Of a stretch of DNA of 5,633 nt, positions 4,958 to 5,633 are shown piece after piece; the first letter of the stretch is position 1; every line of letters starts with the position of its first letter. The DNA lies in contig CANJXD010000389.1 of the NCBI GenBank assembly GCA_947478535.1, forward strand, positions 1 through 5,633, in the 5' to 3' direction. Source of the DNA: Acetobacteraceae bacterium. GTDB taxonomy: Bacteria > Pseudomonadota > Alphaproteobacteria > Acetobacterales > Acetobacteraceae. The notes below the pieces were generated by a model. It saw only the letters and a program-made list of their open reading frames with translations, was not told the DNA's origin and ran no database searches. A program made the translations under genes and the position numbers.

Positions 4958-5633
4958 ATGATCTCCGATCCTGAATTTGACGCGTTTCAACGCTTTGTAC
5001 TCGGCGCCAAACTCTATTGGACTGGTCCGATGTTTCGCGCGCTCAAGGCGCGCTATGAGCAGAAGCTCAGCGTCACGCCGACGCAGCAGCCGCCCGGGCC
5101 GGAGCGCGTAGCGGCACTGCTGCGTGACGAGCCGGATGCACAGATCTTCGGCTGGATGGAACGCCACCTGCAACGCTTCAAGTATTCCGGACGGCTGGGC
5201 CTGGTTCCGGTTCATGGGACGGAGCGTGAGCGTATCGAAGCACATCTTAACGCGCCACTCCCAAAAGGCGTGCTGGAGTTGGAGCCGAATTTCGCCCAGC
5301 CAAAATACTACAGCTCTGTCGACGTGCACCAGCATCCGGGCGGCGTGTGGTCGGACGAGATCGCAGGTGCAGTCTATGAGCGTGGCGCGCGTTCTACGAC
5401 GCCACTGCTGTCGAAGGACAAGGACCTGCATCATCGTTTCACTGATATCGTACTCGGCAAGAAGCGGCCGAAGCGCCTGCTGGATATGGCCTGCGGCTTC
5501 GGCAAGAGTACCCGCCCGTTTTGGGAGCAACTTGAGGAGACGCAGGTCGTCGGGATCGACCTGGCCGCGCCGTGCCTGAAGTTCGCGGCGCAAGATGCGG
5601 CTGCGGCGCAGGCGCGCAACGTGCACTTCATCC
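4958..5633 (+). CDS. class I SAM-dependent methyltransferase, cut by the window end
   Basis: The reading frame is open from the ATG at 4958 to the window edge (225 complete codons), and the 3' end is missing. AGAAAGGA at 4944-4951 gives a ribosome binding site six bases before the start, and the upstream gene stops 13 bases earlier. Residues 1-170 are an N-terminal region without a domain I can name. It includes YYSSVDVHQHPGGVWSDEIA (117-136) and AVYERGARSTTP (138-149), a block I associate with long bacterial methyltransferases of this type. The Rossmann methyltransferase core begins at LLDMACGFGKST (174-185, motif I, SAM binding). The acidic end of strand 2 is VVGIDLA (197-203), with Asp201 expected to hold the SAM ribose. 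The acceptor-binding part lies beyond the window, so the substrate is unknown. Small-molecule O-, N- or C-methylation is most likely by family. Confidence 0.85.
   Translation, partial: MISDPEFDAFQRFVLGAKLYWTGPMFRALKARYEQKLSVTPTQQPPGPERVAALLRDEPDAQIFGWMERHLQRFKYSGRLGLVPVHGTERERIEAHLNAPLPKGVLELEPNFAQPKYYSSVDVHQHPGGVWSDEIAGAVYERGARSTTPLLSKDKDLHHRFTDIVLGKKRPKRLLDMACGFGKSTRPFWEQLEETQVVGIDLAAPCLKFAAQDAAAAQARNVHFI

Noticed and set aside
1..5633. CRISPR arrays, tRNA or rRNA genes, insertion sequences
   Set aside because: No regularly spaced direct repeats, no tRNA- or rRNA-like segments and no recognisable transposase with terminal repeats were seen.

Overview
This is a GC-rich proteobacterial fragment carrying a short regulatory and remnant region on the left and a tightly packed, rightward catabolic-type operon on the right. 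The orphan Bug/TctC-type periplasmic binding protein, GTG starts, stop/start overlaps and strong G/C bias at third codon positions suggest an alphaproteobacterium (for example Acetobacteraceae or another Rhodospirillales group) or a betaproteobacterium. The sequence alone does not fix the genus.

Layout. Bases 1-354 hold no gene I can support. There may be the last codons of an upstream gene ending at base 53, and a short coding-like stretch on the minus strand. A TetR-family repressor lies on the minus strand (1065-355). It is divergent from everything to its right. The intergenic region 1066-1197 has a perfect TTGACA -35 box, a 20-base imperfect palindrome just downstream of it, and a second perfect 15-base palindrome immediately upstream of the tetR ribosome binding site. 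Both palindromes are good operator candidates. At 1198 a well-placed ribosome binding site starts a reading frame whose first ~34 residues look like a VOC (glyoxalase) protein but which then loses the family and stops early. I read it as a decayed gene.

From 1445 to the right edge six genes run in the same direction with little or no space between them: a Bug/TctC-type solute-binding protein, a flavin reductase-like FMN-binding protein, an amidohydrolase-family protein, an AllA-like (ureidoglycolate lyase) protein, a 95-residue helical protein of unknown function, and a class I SAM-dependent methyltransferase cut by the window end. The amidohydrolase/AllA and AllA/small-protein junctions overlap (GTGA and ATGA).

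Working model (inference): the TetR protein senses an organic compound and controls the rightward operon. The binding protein presents a small carboxylate or related solute, though no transporter is in view, and the flavin-, hydrolase- and lyase-like proteins process it. The small protein and methyltransferase form a tightly coupled distal pair. The most unusual point is that the amidohydrolase has lost nearly all canonical metal ligands, so its chemistry cannot be inferred from the family name.
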